Shown one piece after another: positions 60,635 through 64,000 of a stretch of DNA of 64,000 nt (position 1 is the stretch's first letter; every line of letters begins with the position of its first letter). Source of the stretch: Streptomyces adelaidensis (GTDB lineage: Bacteria > Actinomycetota > Actinomycetes > Streptomycetales > Streptomycetaceae). Where the stretch lies: positions 1-64,000 of the forward strand of contig NZ_JAEMUX010000044.1 of assembly GCF_016598475.1 (NCBI RefSeq). The letters run 5' to 3'. The translations under genes were made by a program, and so were the position numbers. A model generated the notes under the pieces. That model saw nothing but the letters and a program-made list of their open reading frames with translations, was not told the origin of the DNA and ran no database searches.

Positions 60635-61981
60635 TCACGGCGCGCACGCCGCCAGCAGCTCCTCCACCTCCCCGGTCACGGCCGCGCCAAGCCGCGCCAG
60701 GTCCGGCACGGCCACCGCGTCGGCGACAAGCCCGTAGTGGACGCTCCCGCGATACGTGGAGACGGCGACGGCGACCGACTGACCGTGCGCCAGCGGAGCG
60801 AGAGGGTAGATCTCGGCGAGCGGACAGCCCCCGAGGCGGAGCCCCAGGCTGGGCAGAGGCACGCTGGTGACGAGGATGTCGAACCAGAGACGGGCCGCCT
60901 GGCTGACGAGGGGCCCGCCGAGGCGGTGCCCGAGGGCCGGCACATGATCGGCGAGGAGGGCCACCGCCCCGGCGCCCCGATTGGGCCCGGCGTCCTTGTT
61001 CCGGTCCATCGCCGTACGGACCGTACGGAGCCGGCCGAGCGGATCGGGATCGTCGACCGGCAGCTTCATCAGGTACCCGGAGAGCCGGTTACCCTGGGGG
61101 TGCGCGGTGCGTGGGCGCCGTTTGGAGACCGGGATCAGGGCCCGGGGCGCGACCCCGTAGCTGCCGTCGCCACGCTCGTCGAGCCACCGGCGCAACGCGC
61201 CCGCGACGACGGCGATGAGGACGTCGTTGACGGTGCCCCCGACGGTCTTGCGGATCCGGTGGACGTCGTCGAGGTCCACGAGCACACCGGCGGTACGGCG
61301 GGTGCCGCTGGGCTCGGCGGTCAGCGCGGCCGACGAGCGGTCGCCCAGCGTCGCGCCGAGCGTGGTGCGGGCGACGGACGCGCCGATGTCGAGCGCGCGG
61401 CCGAGGTCGGAGAGGGTGCCCCGGACCAGCTCGGGCAGTTTGCGGACGTCTTCGAGCAGCCCGCGCGGCGGCGCCGCGGGGCGCGGCCGGGGCGCGGGCA
61501 TGTCGATGGGGTCCATGACGGCGGCGGCGAGCGTCAGCGCCCGCAGCCCGTCGGCGAGGGCATGGTGGAACTTGAACAGCACGGCGAAGGAGGCGCCGTC
61601 CTCCCCCGGCAGCACATGCGCCTCCCACGGCGGCCGCCAGCGCTCCAGCGGGCGCGCCATCAGCCGCCCGGCCACCGCGTGGAAGTCGGCGGTGGGCGCG
61701 TGCAGCCGTACGTGCTCGAACGGCTCGAAGTCGGTGACGGACTCGCGGGTCGCGCCGCCGAACGCCAGGGGCAGCCGTACGTCGGGGCGCCATACGTCCC
61801 GGATCCGCATGCGCAGCCCGGGCACCCCGACGGCCCGGGCGGCGAGCAGGTCGGCGGCGTGGGCACCCGCGGAGGGCGAGTCCGCCGAGAAGACGCCGAG
61901 GGCAGCCAGGTGCATGGGATGTCCGGCGGACTCGATGTTCCAGAACGCCAGGTCGAGTGGGGCGAGCGGGTCAGAAGTCAA
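60635..61981 (-). CDS. Wax ester synthase/acyl-CoA:diacylglycerol acyltransferase (WS/DGAT)
   Basis: 448 residues. The active-site motif HHALADG (HHxxxDG) is intact; opening PLDLAFWNIESAGHPMHLAA and the C-terminal domain (NDVLIAVVAGALRRWL, then LVTSVPLPSLGLRLGG) fit the family. It would form triacylglycerol or wax ester from acyl-CoA, a carbon store in Streptomyces. Start ATG 61981. A palindrome AATCGC-N6-GCGATT lies 39 bp upstream. Confidence 0.92.
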   Translation of the reverse strand: MTSDPLAPLDLAFWNIESAGHPMHLAALGVFSADSPSAGAHAADLLAARAVGVPGLRMRIRDVWRPDVRLPLAFGGATRESVTDFEPFEHVRLHAPTADFHAVAGRLMARPLERWRPPWEAHVLPGEDGASFAVLFKFHHALADGLRALTLAAAVMDPIDMPAPRPRPAAPPRGLLEDVRKLPELVRGTLSDLGRALDIGASVARTTLGATLGDRSSAALTAEPSGTRRTAGVLVDLDDVHRIRKTVGGTVNDVLIAVVAGALRRWLDERGDGSYGVAPRALIPVSKRRPRTAHPQGNRLSGYLMKLPVDDPDPLGRLRTVRTAMDRNKDAGPNRGAGAVALLADHVPALGHRLGGPLVSQAARLWFDILVTSVPLPSLGLRLGGCPLAEIYPLAPLAHGQSVAVAVSTYRGSVHYGLVADAVAVPDLARLGAAVTGEVEELLAACAP

Positions 61982-62019
61982 TGGCTTGCCTCGCGTCGAC
62001 GACGGTTGAGCCAGCAGTC

Positions 62020-62037
62020 AATCGCCCTGGAGCGATT
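62020..62037. promoter_or_regulatory. Palindrome upstream of the WS/DGAT gene
   Basis: AATCGC-CCTGGA-GCGATT in an AT-richer promoter region (62000-62080) that also has TTGACC on the minus strand. Candidate operator. Confidence 0.5.
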
Positions 62038-62080
62038 ACGGTCAAGTACGATCAAGCTACGCACAGTTAACAACAGATTA

Positions 62081-62109
62081 AGTCCCGCCACGTGGTGAAA
62101 GGCGGGACT
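62081..62109 (-). terminator. Hairpin terminator after glgC
   Basis: A perfect 9-bp stem AGTCCCGCC/GGCGGGACT with an 11-nt loop, followed on the minus strand by TTAATCTGTT. It lies 109 bp after the glgC stop. Confidence 0.7.
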
Positions 62110-62217
62110 CATGGGACATCTGTGGTCACTCGGCAGCCATGACAACCCACCCGGCCCAGCACGGCGTGACGGAGCGCACAGTCGGCCGTCCCTCTTTCGA
62201 CCCAGCCCCCGTGACGG

Positions 62218-63438
62218 CTACGGCACCTGCTGGCCCTTCCCCAGGGCGATCACTCCGCCCTTGGAGACCGTGTACAGCTCGGTGTCCCGCTCGGGGTTGA
62301 CCCCGATGGTGGAGCCCGGCGGCACCTGGACGTTCTTGTCGAGCACGGCACCCCGTACGACCGCGCCCCGCCCTATGTGGACGTTGTCATGCAGGACCGA
62401 GCCCTGGACGACGGCGCCCGGGTCGACGACGACCCCCGGGGACAGGACGGACCTGGTGACCTGCCCCCGGATGAGGCAGCCCGCACTGATGATCGACTCG
62501 CTGGCGATGCCGCCCGCGTTGAAGCGGGCCGGCGAGAGCTGGCCGGAGCTGGTGTAGATGGGCCAGGTGCGGTTGAAGAGGTTGAAGGCGGGGCGCTCCG
62601 CGATGAGGTCCATATGGGCGTCGTAGTAGGCGTCGAGGGTGCCGACGTCCCGCCAGTAGCCCTGGTCGCGGGTGGTCTCGCCGGGTACGTGGTTGGCGCT
62701 GAAGTCGTACAGCTGCGCCTCGCCCCGGTCGGTGAGCTGGGGCAGGATCGAGCCGCCCATGTCGTGCACCGAGTTCTCGTCCTCGGCGTCCCGCTGGAGC
62801 GCCTCCACCAGGGCCTTGGTGGTGAAGATGTAGTTGCCCATCGAGGCGAACACGCGCTCGCGGTCGTCGACGAGGCCCGGCGGGTCGGCCGGCTTCTCCA
62901 GGAACTGCTCGACGGTCCGGCCGTCGGAGCCCGGGGTGATCACTCCGAAGGAGGGCGATTCGGCGCGGGGCACGCGTATGCCGGCCACCGTCACACCCGC
63001 GCCGCCCTCGATGTGCTGCGCCAGCATCTGGCGAGGGTCCATGCGGTAGACGTGGTCGGCGCCGAAGACGGCGACGTACTCGGGCCGTTCGTCGTGCACC
63101 AGGTTCAGCGACTGCAGCAGCGCGTCCGCGCTGCCCAGGTACCAGCGCGGGCCGAGCCGCTGCTGGGCCGGGACCGGCGTGACGTAGTTGCCGAGGAGAC
63201 TCGACATCCGCCAGGTCGTGGTGATGTGCCGGTCCAGGGAGTGCGACTTGTACTGCGTGAGCACGCAGATGCGCAGGATGTCGGCGTTGACGAGGTTGGA
63301 GAGTACGAAATCCACGAGGCGATACGTTCCGCCGAAGGTCACCGCTGGTTTCGCGCGGTCGGCGGTCAGGGGCATCAGCCTCTTGCCCTCGCCCCCCGCC
63401 AGTACGATTCCCAGCACCGAAGGTCCACCGCGCCGCAT
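62218..63438 (-). CDS. glgC: Glucose-1-phosphate adenylyltransferase (ADP-glucose pyrophosphorylase)
   Basis: 406 residues, the normal length. The nucleotidyltransferase signature GIVLAGGEGKRLMPLTADRAKPAV, given in parts as VLAGGEGKRLMPLT and RAKPAVTFGG, the sugar-binding EQFLEKPADPP and the C-terminal left-handed beta-helix (GRGAVVRGAVLDKNVQVPPG) are complete. It makes ADP-glucose for glycogen. It follows the glycogen synthase-like gene in the same direction with a 45-bp gap. Confidence 0.96.
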   Translation of the reverse strand: MRRGGPSVLGIVLAGGEGKRLMPLTADRAKPAVTFGGTYRLVDFVLSNLVNADILRICVLTQYKSHSLDRHITTTWRMSSLLGNYVTPVPAQQRLGPRWYLGSADALLQSLNLVHDERPEYVAVFGADHVYRMDPRQMLAQHIEGGAGVTVAGIRVPRAESPSFGVITPGSDGRTVEQFLEKPADPPGLVDDRERVFASMGNYIFTTKALVEALQRDAEDENSVHDMGGSILPQLTDRGEAQLYDFSANHVPGETTRDQGYWRDVGTLDAYYDAHMDLIAERPAFNLFNRTWPIYTSSGQLSPARFNAGGIASESIISAGCLIRGQVTRSVLSPGVVVDPGAVVQGSVLHDNVHIGRGAVVRGAVLDKNVQVPPGSTIGVNPERDTELYTVSKGGVIALGKGQQVP

Positions 63439-63483
63439 GCCGCCGCCCCTCTACGCCCGGTTGTGCCCAGCCCTGCCCTTTGA

Positions 63484-64000
63484 TTACCCCTGTTTGAGGA
63501 CTTCCTCGTACACGTGGACCGTGCGCCGGGCCACCGCGTCCCAGCCGAACTCCCGCACCGCACGCTCCCGCCCTGCCTCGCCCATCCGGGCGGCGGTCGC
63601 GGGATCGGCGAGCACCGAGTCGAGGGCGCGGGTCAGCCGGCCCTCGAAGTCGTCCTCCGTCGACACGAGGAGGCCCGTGACGCCGTCCTCCACCACCTCC
63701 GGGATGCCGCCGACCCGCGAGGCGACCACGGCCGTTCCGCAGGCCATGGCCTCCAGGTTGACGATGCCCAGCGGTTCGTAGACCGACGGGCAGGCGAAGA
63801 CGGTGGCGTGCGTGAGGAGCTGGATCACGTCCGGGCGGGGCAGCATCTGCGGGATCCAGAACAGGCCCTCGCGTACGCGGCTCAGTTCCGCGAAGAGGTC
63901 GCGGAACTCCTGATCGATCTCCGGGGTGTCGGGCGCGCCCGCGCAGAGCACGACCTGCACGGCCGGGTCGATGTCCCGGACGGCGCGCAGCAGGTGGGGC
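63484..64000 (-). CDS. Glycogen synthase / GT4 glycosyltransferase, 3' part only
   Basis: The reading frame runs off the right edge; 171 C-terminal codons are visible. GT-B fold nucleotide-sugar site: FACPSVYEPLGIVNLEAMAC with the E-x7-E pair, then GGIPEVVEDGVTGLLV, ending VYEEVLKQG. Next to glgC this is the actinobacterial ADP-glucose-using enzyme, either glycogen synthase or maltose-1-phosphate synthase (GlgM); the two cannot be told apart here. Confidence 0.88.
   Translation of the reverse strand, partial: PHLLRAVRDIDPAVQVVLCAGAPDTPEIDQEFRDLFAELSRVREGLFWIPQMLPRPDVIQLLTHATVFACPSVYEPLGIVNLEAMACGTAVVASRVGGIPEVVEDGVTGLLVSTEDDFEGRLTRALDSVLADPATAARMGEAGRERAVREFGWDAVARRTVHVYEEVLKQG

Overview
The window is typical Streptomyces chromosome: very high GC, third codon positions almost all G or C, frequent GTG/TTG starts, long GC-rich hairpin terminators and the genus-typical intergenic repeats. 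No rRNA, tRNA, CRISPR array or origin was seen. From about 32.9 to 45.7 kb the gene order (sdhCAB, divergent LysR, GGDEF-EAL protein, repeat lipoprotein, proline-rich protein) matches what I remember of the S. coelicolor SCO0922-SCO0931 region; this is recollection, not a search.

0-17 kb is accessory catabolic DNA with several broken genes. A MarR regulator faces an esterase broken by a 55-bp tandem duplication. Next comes a minus-strand cluster for an aromatic acid: GntR/FCD regulator, GalB-like hydratase, GalC-like aldolase, GalD-like tautomerase, a VOC-fold (type I) extradiol dioxygenase and an aromatic-acid MFS transporter, the last broken by a 7-bp tandem duplication. The set matches gallate catabolism except that the ring-cleaving enzyme is of a different fold. 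A TetR-linked CocE/NonD hydrolase is split by a ~271-bp IS200/IS605-type remnant and further decayed. After a DMT exporter/LysR pair comes a Baeyer-Villiger cluster: BVMO, SDR, a frameshifted SMP-30-like propeller protein, and a ferredoxin reductase cut to its C-terminal third.

16.8-22 kb holds an OmpR-type two-component system facing a flavin electron-transfer module: a membrane ferric-reductase-like protein, an exported protein with two FMN-binding domains, and ApbE, the enzyme that attaches FMN to such domains. 22-33 kb: SulP transporter, two-domain GNAT, a giant secreted double-GH43 enzyme, and an olsB-olsA pair for ornithine lipid.

33-46 kb: succinate dehydrogenase (three-subunit, single cytochrome b) with a divergent LysR, a SAM methyltransferase overlapping an RmdA-like c-di-GMP enzyme, then a cell-surface cluster of lipoprotein, proline-rich anchored protein, two related exported C-terminally anchored small proteins and a sortase-fold enzyme. 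46-64 kb: CE4 deacetylase, UspA, CapA-like protein, ECF sigma factor with a zinc anti-sigma factor, Fpg/Nei glycosylase, SpoIIE-type phosphatase, LMF1-like membrane protein, amidase, GNAT, a 57-aa gene, HD-domain protein, SDR with a CxxC-CxxC head, WS/DGAT acyltransferase, and glgC with the 3' part of a glycogen synthase gene running off the window.
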